Source: Vreelandella rituensis
GTDB lineage: Bacteria > Pseudomonadota > Gammaproteobacteria > Pseudomonadales > Halomonadaceae
DNA length: 64,000 bases
Direction of reading: 5' to 3'
Assembly (NCBI RefSeq): GCF_003336665.1
Contig: NZ_QPIJ01000002.1
Span: 62,001-126,000, forward strand
Shown here: in pieces, positions 46,573 to 57,469 of the stretch
Layout: each line of letters opens with the position of its first letter
Numbering within the stretch: the stretch's first letter is position 1
Made by a program: the position numbers and the translations under genes
Notes under the pieces: model-generated
The model's database searches: none
The model's input: only the letters and a program-made list of their open reading frames with translations
What the model was told of the DNA's origin: nothing

Positions 46573-47349
46573 ATGAGCAAATTCGCCTTGGAAGAAGTCC
46601 TCAGCGTTCATCACTGGAACGACTCGCTGTTCAGCTTTCGCACCACCCGTGAGCGCAGCCTGCGCTTCAAGAATGGTCAATTTGTCATGATCGGCCTGGA
46701 AGTAAACGGTAAGCCCTTGATGCGCGCCTATTCCATCGCCAGCCCCAACTACGAAGATCACCTTGAGTTCTTCAGTATCAAGGTGCCTGACGGCCCGCTG
46801 ACGTCACGCCTGCAACACCTCAAGGTCGGCGATCAGATCATGGTCAGCCGCAAGCCCACCGGCACCTTGGTCACCGATGACCTTCTGCCGGGGCGCAATC
46901 TCTATATGCTCTCGACCGGCACCGGTCTAGCGCCATTCATGAGTTTGATTCAGGACCCGGAAGTCTTTGAGCGCTTCGAAAAGATCGTGTTGATTCATGG
47001 GGTACGCCACGTTTCCGAGCTGGCCTATACGGATTTCATCACCCGTGAGCTGCCCGCGCATGAGTACCTGGGTGAAGAGATCGCTGAAAAACTGGTCTAC
47101 TATCCCACGGTCACCCGTGAAGAGTTCCATACCATGGGCCGTCTGACCGACCACATTCGCACCGGCAAGTTGTTCGAGGATACCGGCCTGCCCCCCATCG
47201 ACCCGCGCCAGGATCGCGCCATGATCTGCGGCAGCCCGGCCATGCTCGACGACACCAGTACCTTGCTTGATGAGTTGGGCCTGAATATTTCGCCACGTAT
47301 GGGTGAGCCGGGCGATTACGTGATCGAGCGCGCCTTCGTCGAGAAGTAA
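46573..47349 (+). CDS. fpr: Ferredoxin/flavodoxin-NADP reductase
   Basis: FAD enzyme of 258 residues moving electrons between NADPH and ferredoxin or flavodoxin. FAD motif RAYSIASPNYEDHLEFF (near 50-66), NADP motif STGTGLAPFMSLI (near 115-127), CGSPAML (near 218-224), and the C-terminus YVIERAFVEK with the terminal aromatic replaced as in the bacterial subclass. AAGGAGTC precedes the ATG. It is regulated with finR. Confidence 0.95.
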   Translation: MSKFALEEVLSVHHWNDSLFSFRTTRERSLRFKNGQFVMIGLEVNGKPLMRAYSIASPNYEDHLEFFSIKVPDGPLTSRLQHLKVGDQIMVSRKPTGTLVTDDLLPGRNLYMLSTGTGLAPFMSLIQDPEVFERFEKIVLIHGVRHVSELAYTDFITRELPAHEYLGEEIAEKLVYYPTVTREEFHTMGRLTDHIRTGKLFEDTGLPPIDPRQDRAMICGSPAMLDDTSTLLDELGLNISPRMGEPGDYVIERAFVEK

Positions 47350-47364
47350 TCCCGCCCCGGCGTT

Positions 47365-47391
47365 ATCGAAAAGTCGTCATCGAAAAAAGTC
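47365..47391. repeat. 14-bp direct repeat after fpr
   Basis: ATCGAAAAGTC (47365-47375) recurs as ATCGAAAAAAGTC (47379-47391), starting 15 bp after the fpr stop and running into the terminator. Confidence 0.55.
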
Positions 47392-47419
47392 CCACCGCTT
47401 CAATGCGATGGGACTTTTT
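47385..47419. terminator. Bidirectional terminator between fpr and glnK2
   Basis: AAAAGTCCCACCGC and GCGATGGGACTTTT pair with one mismatch around a TTCAAT loop, A-rich on the left and T-rich on the right. Confidence 0.88.
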
Positions 47420-47458
47420 ATTGCCGCAGCTAACTTGATTGACGCAACCCGGTGACGA

Positions 47459-47815
<357 letters not shown>

Positions 47816-47865
47816 TCATGTTATCGAGCTTAGCGCCCAAGCATACACCGCCCAGGTCACAGAAT

Positions 47866-47891
47866 AAAAAAGACCTCCCCGAAGGGAGGCC
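47866..47891 (-). terminator. Terminator of the glnK-amtB operon
   Basis: On the minus strand GGCCTCCC-TTCG-GGGAGGTC is followed by six T. It ends the message coming from amtB, before the second glnK. Confidence 0.9.
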
Positions 47892-47941
47892 AGAAGGAGC
47901 ACGCCAGCTCACCAGGTAAGCGACAGCTATTTGTTTTTGCT

Positions 47942-49192
47942 TTATTTCTTGCTGGCACTAAACTCGGGGTAGGCTTCGAGACCGCATTCGGTGATATCCA
48001 CACCTTCATATTCTTCTTCTTCACTGACTCTGATGCCCATCACGGCCTTGAGAATCAGCCAGACAACCAGGCTGGCCAGGAACACCCAACCGAAGATCCC
48101 CAGGATACCGATGAGCTGGGCACCGAAGGTGGCATCGCCATTGGATAACGGCACCGCCAACACACCCCAGATGCCCACGACCCCGTGTACGGAAATGGCG
48201 CCCACCGGGTCGTCGAGTTTCATCTTGTCCAGCGTGACGATGGCAGTCACCACGATCAGCCCGCCCACGGCCCCAATGGCCGCGGCGCCTAGCGCAGAAG
48301 ACGACAAGGGGTCAGCGGTGATCGCGACCAGACCGGCAAGAGCACCATTCAACGCCATGGTCAGGTCCGCCTTGCGGAACCACAGCTTGGCCAGGACCAG
48401 TGCGGCGATCACACCCCCGGCGGCGGCGGCATTGGTATTGACGAAGACTTGAGCGACGTTATTGGCGGATGCCACATCGGACATCTTCAATTCAGAGCCG
48501 CCGTTGAACCCGAACCAGCCCATCCACAGAATGAATGTGCCCAAGGTGGCTAGCGGCATATTGGCACCCGGAATAGCAAAGATAGTCCCGTCCTTGCCGT
48601 ACTTGCCCTTACGCGGACCCAGCACCAGGACACCGGCCAGCGCCGCGGCGGCACCCGCCAGGTGGACGATTCCCGAACCGGCGTAGTCGGAATACCCGAT
48701 TTCGGACAACCAGCCGCCGCCCCAGGTCCAGTAGCCGGATACCGGGTAGATGAAGGCAGTCATCACCACGGCAAAAGCCAGGAAGGCCCAGAGCTTCATG
48801 CGTTCGGCCACGGCACCCGAGACAATCGACATGGCGGTAGCCACGAACACCACCTGGAAGAAAAAGTCGGAACGCATGGAATAGTAGGGGGCATCATCGC
48901 CTCCGGCGGTCACCGCCTCCACGCTATTTTCGCCTCCCAGCAGGAAACCGAGATTAGGCAAAAACCCACCGCCCGGGCTTGAGTACATGATGTAGTAGCC
49001 CACCAGCAGGTACATGGTGCAGGCGATGGCGAACAGGGCGATGTTCTTGGTCAGGATTTCAGCGGTGTTCTTGGAGCGCACCAGACCGGCTTCCAGCATG
49101 GAAAAGCCCGCGGCCATCCACATCACCAGCACACCACAGATCAGAAAATAGAAGGTATCGAGCGCATAACTCAGCTCTGTTAATTCCGTCAT
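47942..49192 (-). CDS. amtB: Ammonium transporter AmtB
   Basis: Ammonium channel of 416 residues with eleven helices. Family features: WMAAGFSMLEAGLVRSKN (near 26-43), the SGAVAERMKLWAF stretch, GYSDYAGSGIVHLAGAAAALAG (near 166-187) with the first pore His, and VHGVVGIWG near 333-341 with the second. No cleavable signal peptide is obvious. It is gated by GlnK and follows the first glnK by 68 bp in one operon. Confidence 0.95.
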   Translation of the reverse strand: MTELTELSYALDTFYFLICGVLVMWMAAGFSMLEAGLVRSKNTAEILTKNIALFAIACTMYLLVGYYIMYSSPGGGFLPNLGFLLGGENSVEAVTAGGDDAPYYSMRSDFFFQVVFVATAMSIVSGAVAERMKLWAFLAFAVVMTAFIYPVSGYWTWGGGWLSEIGYSDYAGSGIVHLAGAAAALAGVLVLGPRKGKYGKDGTIFAIPGANMPLATLGTFILWMGWFGFNGGSELKMSDVASANNVAQVFVNTNAAAAGGVIAALVLAKLWFRKADLTMALNGALAGLVAITADPLSSSALGAAAIGAVGGLIVVTAIVTLDKMKLDDPVGAISVHGVVGIWGVLAVPLSNGDATFGAQLIGILGIFGWVFLASLVVWLILKAVMGIRVSEEEEYEGVDITECGLEAYPEFSASKK

Positions 49193-49260
49193 TGGAATGT
49201 CCCCTTAAGCTTGCAAACGACGCAGTCGCTAGACGGCGAGAGGTTTAAATGGCATCAGAT

Positions 49261-49641
<381 letters not shown>

Positions 49642-49657
49642 CTACCTGAACCGTTAA

Positions 49658-49673
49658 TGCGCATACCGTGCCA
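49658..49673 (-). promoter_or_regulatory. Sigma-54 promoter of glnK-amtB
   Basis: Minus strand TGGCACG-GTAT-GCGCA: the -24 box is a perfect TGGCACG and the -12 GC is correctly spaced. It is 59 bp before the glnK ATG. Confidence 0.75.
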
Positions 49674-49769
49674 CCAATAATTTAACTCTTTTATTTCAGT
49701 AATTTATTTTTAAATTTTTTGTATTTTCGTGGCCAAGCCAGAGGGATTCCAAGAGTTGTTTTCCACTGA

Positions 49770-49817
49770 TGCACCATAAAAGAACAGCCTGTGACGGCGC
49801 TCGCATCATTTTGATGC
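49770..49817. promoter_or_regulatory. Candidate NtrC enhancer sites for glnK-amtB
   Basis: TGCACCATAAAAGAACA begins at 49770 (one good NtrC half-site) and GCATCA-TTT-TGATGC lies at 49803-49817. Spacing from the sigma-54 promoter is right for an enhancer, but the matches are partial. Confidence 0.4.
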
Positions 49818-49927
49818 ATAAAAGACCCCGACAAGCACATGCGCGTCGTCATCGGGTTGCGTATCCTGTGAGGGATACCGTAAAAAGCAACGCCAAATTC
49901 CACAGGCTTTACTTTCAGGAGAGTGCC

Positions 49928-50317
49928 ATGGCGCCCCAAGACCCCATTAGCCGGCTGGCTCAGCAAATCGGCGAGCGTTTGCAGAATGCATCCCAAGCCC
50001 CCGAAGACATTCAAAAAAGCATGCAGCAGGTCGTGCGCGGTGCATTCGACCGCCTCGAGCTCGTGTCGCGGGAAGATTTCGATATCATGATGGACGTGCT
50101 GCAGCGTACCCGCGCCCGTGTCGAGGCCCTGGAAAGCCAGGTGGCCGCCCTAGAAGCGGCGGTGGATAAAGCACAGTCCACTTCCGCCGCGCCTGTCCCG
50201 GCTAAAGACACGCCCCCCATGGAAGCCGAAGCACCGCCCCTCCCGGTGGACGCCGACAACGATGCCCCCAAAGCGGCGGACACCTCACCCAAATCCCCCA
50301 AGCCCGGCGATTCCTGA
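49928..50317 (+). CDS. ubiK: Ubiquinone biosynthesis accessory factor UbiK (BMFP family)
   Basis: Membrane-fusogenic coiled-coil protein of 129 residues that supports aerobic ubiquinone synthesis. The conserved region is residues 1-80: PISRLAQQIGERLQNA, then SREDFDIMMDVLQRTRARVEALESQVAALEAAV as a coiled coil. The C-terminal 45 residues are a Pro/Ala/Asp-rich tail, longer than usual. ATG 49928 follows AGGAG; the frame extends upstream without support. It precedes comM, as in many gammaproteobacteria. Confidence 0.9.
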   Translation: MAPQDPISRLAQQIGERLQNASQAPEDIQKSMQQVVRGAFDRLELVSREDFDIMMDVLQRTRARVEALESQVAALEAAVDKAQSTSAAPVPAKDTPPMEAEAPPLPVDADNDAPKAADTSPKSPKPGDS

Positions 50318-50323
50318 TCCAAC

Positions 50324-50355
50324 CCAAGCCCACACCCGCTGGGCTTGGTTTTTTT
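50324..50355 (+). terminator. ubiK terminator
   Basis: CCAAGCCCA (50324-50332) pairs with TGGGCTTGG (50340-50348), followed by seven T. Confidence 0.95.
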
Positions 50356-50539
50356 GATGTTCGGTTTCTATGATGCTCCCCTCGCTGACCGCATGACCTT
50401 GTCGCCGCCACTCGCGAAACGGGCAGGATCAACCTGCCCAGACTGTTCTGGATCAATTTTCCTGGGAACACCTAACCCCTTCGGCTTACACGAGAGGGTC
50501 AAATAGGCTAGGTTGGGGAAAAACTGCGAGGGAACGCTC

Positions 50540-52047
50540 ATGACACTGGCCATTGTCGCCACCCGTGCCGGGCTGGGGTTGGAAGCACCGGAAGTGCATG
50601 TCGAAGTTCATCTGGCCAACGGCCTACCGGGTTTGACCCTGGTGGGCTTTGCCGGAAACCGCCGTGAAAGAAAGCCGCTAGCGGGTACGCAGTGCGCTGG
50701 TCAACGCCGGCTTCGATTTTCCCAACACCCGGCGCATTACCCTGAATCTCGCCCCGGCGGATCTGCCCAAGGAAGGCGGGCGTTTCGATCTGCCCATCGC
50801 CCTGGGGATCCTGGCGGCCTCCGGCCAGCTTCCGGTGGAAGCCCTGGAAGGCATGGAGTGCGCCGTAGAACTGGCGCTGGACGGCAAGCTGCGCGCTTTT
50901 CCCGGGGTGCTGCCCTTTGCGCTGGCCACCCGTCGCACGGGGCGCCGCTTGATCATCCCCCGTGAATGCGCCGACGAAGCCGCCCTGGCCGGTGACTTGG
51001 CGGTATTGCCTGCCGACAACCTCTGGCAGGTGGTCGCCCATCTGCTCGGCCAGGAATCCATTGTGCCGCACCGGCTGGGCTCCAGGGCCAAGGCGGAAGG
51101 CCTGATCGACGACCTGGCCGAGGTGCGCGGACAGCATCAGGCACGCCGCGCCCTGGAAGTCGCCGCAGCAGGTGGCCATAATCTCCTGTTTGCAGGTCCT
51201 CCGTGCCACCGGCAAGACCATGCTCGCCAGCCGGTTGCCCGGCATTTTACCGCCGCTGAGCGACGATGAAGCCCTGGAAGTGGCAGCCATGCGCTCGGTC
51301 TGCGGGCTGACGCTGGACCAGCATTGGGGGCGAAGACCTTTCCGGCAACCGCACCACAGTGCCAGTGCCGCGGCCCTGGTCGGTGGCGGCTCCAAACCCA
51401 AGCCCGGCGAGATCTCGCTTGCCCACCTAGAACTGTTTCTGGATGAATTACCCGAATTTTCCCGTCATGTGCTGGAAGTGCTCAGGCAAACGCTGGAATC
51501 CGGCACCATCCATCTGGCCCGCGCCAGCCACGAACGCCGCTATCCGGCGCAGTTCCAGTTAGTGGCTGCGATGAACCCCTGCCCTTGCGGGCATCTGGGT
51601 GACCCGCGCCAACGTTGTCAGTGCAGCAACGCCCAGATCCAGCGTTATCAGGCGCGGGTTTCCGGGCCGCTGCTGGATCGCATCGATCTTCAAGTGGAAG
51701 TGCCTGCCTTGCCGGCGCAGCAACTCACCGCCCAGACCCAGGGCGAATCCTTCGCTGCGGTACGCGAGCGGGTCATCGCTGCACGGGAACGCCAGTTGGC
51801 GCGCGGGGCATTGAACAGCCATCTGGGTGGACGCGAACTCGAAGCCGCCTGCGCCCTGCAAGCCGATGAGCGCGCCTGGCTTGCCGAGGTGCTGGAAAAA
51901 CTCAGGCTTTCGGCCCGCGCCTATCATCGGATACTGCGCGTGGCGCTGACCCTGGCGGATCTTCAAGGGGAGCCTCGCCCGGCACAACCGCATCTCATGG
52001 AGGCGATTGGTTATCGTCAGCTGGATCGGCTGTTGAAATGTGGCTAG
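50540..52047 (+). pseudogene. comM: comM/yifB Mg-chelatase-like AAA+ ATPase, broken
   Basis: ComM is a ring helicase for branch migration during natural transformation. The locus reads as ComM only across three frames. Lesions seen: an extra T in 50648-50650 (GGC-TTT-GCC where GGC-TTG-CCG is expected), an in-frame TAG at 50679-50681 replacing the Glu codon of ESRER, and at 51204-51207 a G-to-T change plus an extra C inside the Walker A segment (GPPGTGKT becomes GPPCHRQ). The rest is well conserved, including LFLDELPEF, the HHSASAAALVGGG loop, MNPCPCGHLGD and the C-terminal domain. Two indels, a stop and a missense change make a single sequencing slip unlikely, but poor local read quality cannot be excluded. 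Confidence 0.88.
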
Positions 52048-53020
52048 CCGACAGCGCCAAGTGGTCGATGAAGCCATCCAGAGCGCTGAACAACACTTGG
52101 CGAATGGGCTCAGCTTCATTGACCAGATGATGGCGCGCCTCGGGGTGACGATGCACTTCCGCTTGAGGAAACTTTTCCTGCAGCACCGCCAGGTTCCATT
52201 CCCAATCCACGGTAAGGTCTTGCTCGCCCTGAAGAATCAAGGTGGGCACCTGGCTGGGTGGCAACGCCAGCAACCGAGGCATCCAGCGGCGCATGGCGCT
52301 GATCCAGGCCACGTTCAAGTGGTTGTGCTGGAGTGGGTCCCGTTCACGCAGGAAGTCGGTGAAGGTCTTATCGGTGGTGTTAGCTTGGTACTTGCGCGGT
52401 AGCTGGCTCACGAACGGACTTGCCAACCAATGCACCCAGCTCGACTGACTCCAGCCCCAGGGGCGCACCAACGGTGCCAACAATACCAGTCCCGACCATT
52501 GGGCATTATCGGCGCGGGTCAGGGCATCGGTGGCCAGAATCGCCGCACCGGTACTTTGCCCGACGCCCAGCCAGGGTTTCGGGGCCAGGCCCTGTTGCTC
52601 AAGGTAGTTCTGCAGGTAGGTCAGACAGTGCTGGTAGTCTGCAAAATCTTCAATCGTCGCCCGTGGCCCGCTGGAAAGGCCATGGCCGGGCAAGTCCCAT
52701 AACACCACCCGAAAGCGTTGCGCCAACAGCCGTTCGAGCAGATGCCGATAGAGCCCTAGGTGGTCGTAATAACCGTGCACCACGAACGCCGTGCCTATCG
52801 GCTTCGGGGGGCTCCATACCTGGCACCACAACTGGAAGTGCCCGGTATCCACATAACCGGCATATAATTCGCTTGATTCGGCAAACAGCGTCTCCAACCC
52901 ATAATGAGAAAAATAGCCCTGCAGGACGTCTGCCAGCTGCCCACCCACTATAATTGGAGACAAGCGTGACGCCTCTTGGCACTCACGAAATATGTTCTCG
53001 AAATGACGGAAATCACTCAT
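51995..53020 (-). CDS. Alpha/beta hydrolase, monoacylglycerol lipase/S33 type
   Basis: Cytoplasmic hydrolase of 341 residues. FVVHGYYDHLGLYRHLLERL (near 79-98) supplies the oxyanion region, VGQSTGAA (near 152-159) the nucleophile Ser, LQGEQDLTVDWEW (near 263-275) the acid and ARHHLVNEAEP (near 298-308) the His. It resembles lysophospholipase or monoglyceride lipase proteins; no signal peptide is seen. Its last 53 bp overlap the 3' end of the comM pseudogene on the other strand. Confidence 0.85.
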   Translation of the reverse strand: MSDFRHFENIFRECQEASRLSPIIVGGQLADVLQGYFSHYGLETLFAESSELYAGYVDTGHFQLWCQVWSPPKPIGTAFVVHGYYDHLGLYRHLLERLLAQRFRVVLWDLPGHGLSSGPRATIEDFADYQHCLTYLQNYLEQQGLAPKPWLGVGQSTGAAILATDALTRADNAQWSGLVLLAPLVRPWGWSQSSWVHWLASPFVSQLPRKYQANTTDKTFTDFLRERDPLQHNHLNVAWISAMRRWMPRLLALPPSQVPTLILQGEQDLTVDWEWNLAVLQEKFPQAEVHRHPEARHHLVNEAEPIRQVLFSALDGFIDHLALSASHISTADPADDNQSPP

Positions 53021-53203
53021 GCAATATCTCCGTATAACCCATAGGCGGCCGATGTAAAGCTTATCATTTGGTCGAGCATTCGGGGGCTTTAGCGTTTACG
53101 CTATTTACATGACAGTCCAAATATGGAAGTATTTTCCACAAAGTAACTTCACCCTGACCGTGGCCTCTCAATTCGCCCACGGGCATTCCACAGGAGAGAT
53201 TCC

Positions 53204-55378
53204 ATGAGCGAGCGTATCACGCGTCACCGCCTGCAGGTGGCCGCCGAGCTGGATCAGTTCATCACGGAACAGGCACTACCGGGTACCGGTATTGATGAAA
53301 GTGCCTTTTGGGCAGGTGTAGACGCCCTGTTTCACGACCTGACACCCAAGAATCAGCAACTGCTGAAAACTCGTGACACCCTGCAAGAAGAACTCGATAC
53401 CTGGCATCGCGAAAACCCAGGCCCCGTACAGGACATGCCTGCCTATCGCGCCTTCCTAAAGAAAACTGGTTACCTTGTTCAAGCACCGGCACATGTCTCG
53501 GCGACCACCACCAATGTCGACCGTGAAGTCGCCGTTCAGGCCGGTCCCCAGCTGGTGGTTCCGGTAAGCAACGCTCGCTACGCGCTGAATGCTGCCAATG
53601 CCCGTTGGGGCAGCCTGTACGATGCGCTTTACGGCACCGATGTCATCTCCGAAGCCGATGGCGCCGAAAAAGGCACCAGCTTCAATCCCAAGCGTGGCCA
53701 AAAGGTCATCGCCTACGCGCGTGGCGTGCTTGACCGTGCCGCACCGCTGGCCACCGGCTCGCACCGTGATGCCGTGAAGTACGTGCTGCGCGACGAGCAT
53801 TTGATCGTGACCCTGGAAGGCGGGCGTGAAACCGGCCTCAAGGACCCGGACAAGCTGATCGGCTTCACCGGCGATGCCGCCAAGCCCGAGACCATCCTGC
53901 TTGCCAACAACGGCCTGCACCTGGAAATCCAGATCGATCCGACCCACCCGATCGGCAAGACGGATCCGGCGGGCGTCAAGGATGTCGTCGCGGAAGCCGC
54001 CCTCACCGCCATCATGGATTGCGAAGACTCCGTCGCCGCCGTGGATGCCGAAGATAAAGTGGGTGTCTACAGCAACTGGCTGGGCCTGATGAAGGGCGAT
54101 CTCGAAGAACAGATCGAAAAAGGCGGCAAGACCAGTACACGTCGGCTGCATGCCGACCGTACCTGGCAGACCACCGATGGCGGTAGCGTCACCCTGCCCG
54201 GTCGCTCCTTGATGTTCGTGCGCAACGTGGGGCATCTGATGACCACACCGGCGGTACTCGATGCCGACGGTAACGAGCTGCCGGAGGGGATTCTGGATGC
54301 AGTGATGACCTCGCTGCTTGCCCTGCATGACCTCAAGAAGGATGCCAGCCAGCCGCGCAATTCGCGTACCGGCTCGGTGTATATCGTCAAACCGAAAATG
54401 CATGGCCCCCAGGAAGTGGCCTTCGCCAACGACCTGTTCTCGCGCGTCGAAGACATTCTGGGCATGCAGCGTGACACCCTGAAAATGGGCATCATGGACG
54501 AGGAGCGCCGTACCACGGTCAACCTCAAGGCCTGCATTGCAGAAGCGTCGTCACGGGTGGTGTTCATCAACACCGGTTTCCTGGATCGCACCGGTGACGA
54601 GATGCATACCGCCATGGAAGCCGGGCCGATGATCCGCAAGGGCGACATGAAAAACGCTGCCTGGATCGGTGCCTACGAGCGCAACAACGTTCTGGTCGGT
54701 CTGGCCTGCGGGCTGCGTGGCCGCGCTCAGATCGGCAAGGGCATGTGGGCCATGCCGGATCTGATGCACGACATGCTCGAGCAGAAGATCGGCCATCCCA
54801 AGGCCGGTGCCAACACCGCCTGGGTGCCTTCACCCACCGCCGCCGCTCTGCATGCGCTGCACTACCATCAGGTCAACGTGACCCAGGTTCAGCGCGAACT
54901 GGAAGACCAGGGCGAGCCGGACCTTCTGGATGACCTGCTTAGCGTGCCGGTGGCGGAGAACGCCAACTGGTCGGATGACGAGATTCAGCAGGAACTCGAC
55001 AATAACTGCCAGGGCATCCTGGGTTATGTGGTGCGCTGGGTCGAACACGGCGTGGGCTGCTCCAAGGTTCCGGACATCCACAACGTCGGCTTGATGGAAG
55101 ACCGCGCCACGCTGCGCATCTCCAGCCAGCACATCGCCAATTGGCTGCACCATGGTATCGTTGACGCAGCGCGCGTCGAAGAGACCCTGAAGCGCATGGC
55201 CAAGGTGGTCGACAAGCAGAATGCCGATGACCCGACTTACACCGCCATGAGTGACGATTTCAACGCCTCCACCGCCTTCAAGGCCGCCAGCGACCTGATC
55301 TTCAAGGGTCGCGTGCAGCCTTCCGGCTATACCGAACCGTTGCTCCACGAATGGCGCCAGGTGCACAAGGCCAAGTAA
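53204..55378 (+). CDS. glcB: Malate synthase G
   Basis: Monomeric malate synthase of 724 residues condensing glyoxylate and acetyl-CoA, for growth on C2 compounds or glycolate. Length and motifs fit isoform [17 protein letters not shown] (near 271-286), [15 protein letters not shown] (near 387-401) with the catalytic Arg, [17 protein letters not shown] (near 427-443) and the C-terminal catalytic Asp region. CAGGAGAG lies before the ATG. No isocitrate lyase is in the window. Confidence 0.96.
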   Translation: MSERITRHRLQVAAELDQFITEQALPGTGIDESAFWAGVDALFHDLTPKNQQLLKTRDTLQEELDTWHRENPGPVQDMPAYRAFLKKTGYLVQAPAHVSATTTNVDREVAVQAGPQLVVPVSNARYALNAANARWGSLYDALYGTDVISEADGAEKGTSFNPKRGQKVIAYARGVLDRAAPLATGSHRDAVKYVLRDEHLIVTLEGGRETGLKDPDKLIGFTGDAAKPETILLANNGLHLEIQIDPTHPIGKTDPAGVKDVVAEAALTAIMDCEDSVAAVDAEDKVGVYSNWLGLMKGDLEEQIEKGGKTSTRRLHADRTWQTTDGGSVTLPGRSLMFVRNVGHLMTTPAVLDADGNELPEGILDAVMTSLLALHDLKKDASQPRNSRTGSVYIVKPKMHGPQEVAFANDLFSRVEDILGMQRDTLKMGIMDEERRTTVNLKACIAEASSRVVFINTGFLDRTGDEMHTAMEAGPMIRKGDMKNAAWIGAYERNNVLVGLACGLRGRAQIGKGMWAMPDLMHDMLEQKIGHPKAGANTAWVPSPTAAALHALHYHQVNVTQVQRELEDQGEPDLLDDLLSVPVAENANWSDDEIQQELDNNCQGILGYVVRWVEHGVGCSKVPDIHNVGLMEDRATLRISSQHIANWLHHGIVDAARVEETLKRMAKVVDKQNADDPTYTAMSDDFNASTAFKAASDLIFKGRVQPSGYTEPLLHEWRQVHKAK

Positions 55379-55399
55379 GCGGCCAATACTGCACGACTC

Positions 55400-55429
55400 A
55401 GCCCCGAGCTCGCACCTCGGGGCTTTTTT
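55400..55429 (+). terminator. glcB terminator
   Basis: AGCCCCGAG (55400-55408) pairs with CTCGGGGCT (55416-55424), followed by Ts. Confidence 0.93.
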
Positions 55430-55496
55430 AATTATGCTTTCTTACGTTAACGTTAACGGATCCTTACAACCACACCATCATCCAAGGATAACCCCA

Positions 55497-55913
55497 ATGA
55501 CCGTGATGACTGTCGAGCAAATCGAGCATTTTCTGGACGAGGTATTTCCCCAGCGCATGGGCAAGATCGAAGGTGTGGGTGAAATGAGCGCCACCATGCG
55601 CTTGAAGATCGGCAACCAGCACCTGCGCCCCGGCCCTCGGGTTTCCGGCCCCACCATGATGGGCTTTGCCGATGTCGCCTTGTACGTGGCGATACTGGCG
55701 CAAATCGGCCCGGAAGCGATGGCGGTCACCTGTGATCTAAATTGCCATTTCTTGCGGGCCGCCTCGGGCGATCACGACATTATCGCCCACGCCAAGCTGT
55801 TCAAGCTCGGCCGCCGGCTGGCGGTGGGCGAAGTGCAGATATTCTCGGCCAGCGACGACATCCGGCCAGTGGTGCATGTCACGGCAAGCTACGCGCTACC
55901 GGAACAACGCTAG
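55497..55913 (+). CDS. PaaI-type hotdog thioesterase
   Basis: Protein of 138 residues with the hotdog fold. RPGPRVSGPTMMGFADVALYVAIL (near 44-67, in parts) is the central helix with the catalytic Asp, and CDLNCHFLRAASGD the following strand. Probably an acyl-CoA thioesterase; substrate unknown. The ATG at 55497 behind AAGGAT is preferred to an earlier one at 55434 that falls just after the glcB terminator. Its stop overlaps that of the DUF423 gene. Confidence 0.83.
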   Translation: MTVMTVEQIEHFLDEVFPQRMGKIEGVGEMSATMRLKIGNQHLRPGPRVSGPTMMGFADVALYVAILAQIGPEAMAVTCDLNCHFLRAASGDHDIIAHAKLFKLGRRLAVGEVQIFSASDDIRPVVHVTASYALPEQR

Positions 55914-56308
55914 GCGTTGGGTTCCGAAGAGCGGCGGCGCTCGGCCATCAAGGCCACCACCGCAAGCGCCAGCCAGCCGGCGATCAACAGCGCCCCACCG
56001 AGCGGGGTTACCAGGCCAAGGTTCCAGCCCCCCAGCGCCATGGCATACAGCGACCCCGAAAAAGCCAGCATTCCCAGCGCCCACAGCCCTAATACCCAGC
56101 GCTGGCCCGCCAGGGGCATGGACGCACGCCAAGCCAACACCCCAAGCATCGCCAGAGTATGCCAGGCTTGATAGCGCACACCGGTTTCAAACACCCCGAC
56201 CATGACGGCACTGGCATGTGCCGCCATTCCATGGGCGGCATAAGCGCCGGCGATCACCATGACCGCACCGGAAAGCGCCACGCCCACCCACCATGCCTTG
56301 TCACGCAT
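55910..56308 (-). CDS. DUF423 (YgdD-like) inner-membrane protein
   Basis: Membrane protein of 132 residues with four helices and the DUF423 signature: SGAVMVIAGAYAAHGMAAHA near 14-33, GVRYQAWHTLAMLGV near 43-57 and TPLGGALLIAGWLAL near 101-115. Function is not established. ATG 56306-56308 follows GGAGAG. Convergent with the thioesterase gene by a four-base overlap. Confidence 0.88.
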   Translation of the reverse strand: MRDKAWWVGVALSGAVMVIAGAYAAHGMAAHASAVMVGVFETGVRYQAWHTLAMLGVLAWRASMPLAGQRWVLGLWALGMLAFSGSLYAMALGGWNLGLVTPLGGALLIAGWLALAVVALMAERRRSSEPNA

Positions 56309-56411
56309 CCTTGTCTCTCCTGTTGGCATTGTCTTATTCCCCTTTTCCCATACCTTGGTCTTGTCTGAGCCGCTACAATAGGGGCGTTTTCATATCATTT
56401 GAGAGGATGCC

Positions 56412-56612
56412 ATGCAGATTCAACTCAACGGCGAACCTCATGCGCTCGACAGCGCCGTCACGGCGGCCGACCTGGTCGAGACACTCGGGCTGACCGGTCG
56501 CCGTATCGCCGTGGAGATCAACGAGCAAATCGTGCCGCGCAGTCAGCTGGCCGAAACGCCTCTCTCCGACGGCGATCAAGTAGAAATCGTCCATGCCATC
56601 GGTGGTGGTTAA
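56412..56612 (+). CDS. thiS: Sulfur carrier protein ThiS
   Basis: Ubiquitin-like carrier of 66 residues that delivers sulfur for the thiazole ring. The C-terminus ends in Gly-Gly-Gly (EIVHAIGGG), the part adenylated and thiocarboxylated. NGEPHALDSAVTAADLVETLGL forms the first hairpin and helix. GAGAGGATGCC precedes the ATG. No TPP riboswitch is visible upstream. It is followed 30 bp later by thiG. Confidence 0.93.
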   Translation: MQIQLNGEPHALDSAVTAADLVETLGLTGRRIAVEINEQIVPRSQLAETPLSDGDQVEIVHAIGGG

Positions 56613-56642
56613 GCTACCGGCTTTATCTTGAGGAAACGTTCA

Positions 56643-57440
56643 ATGACACAACAATTCAACGACAGCCCACTGACACTGGCCGGACAGACCTTTCATTCAC
56701 GGCTGCTGGTGGGCACCGGCAAATACAAGGACATGCAGGAAACCGGCGAAGCGATTGCCGCCAGCGGCGCTGAAATCGTCACCTTTGCCGTGCGTCGCAC
56801 CAACCTGGGGCAAGACGCCGAGGGGCCCAACCTGCTGGACGTGGTGCCTCCCAGCCGCTATACCCTACTGCCCAATACCGCCGGATGCTACACCGCCAAG
56901 GATGCGGTACGCACTTGCCGCCTGGCGCGCGAACTGCTCGATGGCCATAAACTGGTCAAGCTGGAAGTGCTGGGTGACGAAACCACCCTTTACCCCAACG
57001 TCGTGGAAACCCTGAAAGCCGCCGAAACCCTGCTGGCCGACGGCTTCGACGTCATGGTCTACACCAGCGACGACCCCATTGTGGCGCGTGAACTGGAAGC
57101 CATGGGCTGCTGCGCCATCATGCCGCTGGGCTCGTTGATCGGCTCCGGTCACGGCATCCAGAACCCGCATAACGTGCGCTTGATCGTGGAACAGAGCTCC
57201 GTCCCGGTGTTGGTGGATGCGGGTATCGGCACCGCCTCGGATGCCGCCATGGCCATGGAGCTGGGCTGCGACGGCGTTCTGCTCAATAGCGCCATCGCTC
57301 ATGCGCGTGAGCCGCTGCGTATGGCCCGTGCCATGCAGCTGGCGGTACAGGCCGGACGCGACGCCTTTCTCGCCGGGCGGATGCCGCGCCGCCAGAGCGC
57401 TGAGCCGTCTTCCCCCTTTGCCGGTCGTATCAACAGCTGA
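56643..57440 (+). CDS. thiG: Thiazole synthase ThiG
   Basis: TIM-barrel enzyme of 265 residues building the thiazole phosphate from DXP, dehydroglycine and ThiS-thiocarboxylate. The Schiff-base lysine is in [11 protein letters not shown] (about Lys106). Other blocks: [33 protein letters not shown] and [23 protein letters not shown] 56643 is seven bases behind GAGGAA. The DXP substrate is made by dxs in this window. Thirty bases after its stop the IscB element begins; in Pseudomonas, trmB normally follows thiG directly. Confidence 0.95.
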   Translation: MTQQFNDSPLTLAGQTFHSRLLVGTGKYKDMQETGEAIAASGAEIVTFAVRRTNLGQDAEGPNLLDVVPPSRYTLLPNTAGCYTAKDAVRTCRLARELLDGHKLVKLEVLGDETTLYPNVVETLKAAETLLADGFDVMVYTSDDPIVARELEAMGCCAIMPLGSLIGSGHGIQNPHNVRLIVEQSSVPVLVDAGIGTASDAAMAMELGCDGVLLNSAIAHAREPLRMARAMQLAVQAGRDAFLAGRMPRRQSAEPSSPFAGRINS

Positions 57441-57469
57441 AACCCGACCCCACGCTACTCGAGACCTCG

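Noticed and set aside
53456-54403. 315-codon minus-strand frame inside glcB
   Set aside because: Antisense shadow; His/Gly/Gln-rich product typical of reversed coding sequence.
56330-56411. TPP riboswitch upstream of thiS
   Set aside because: The gap is only about 80 bp and lacks the conserved thi-box elements.
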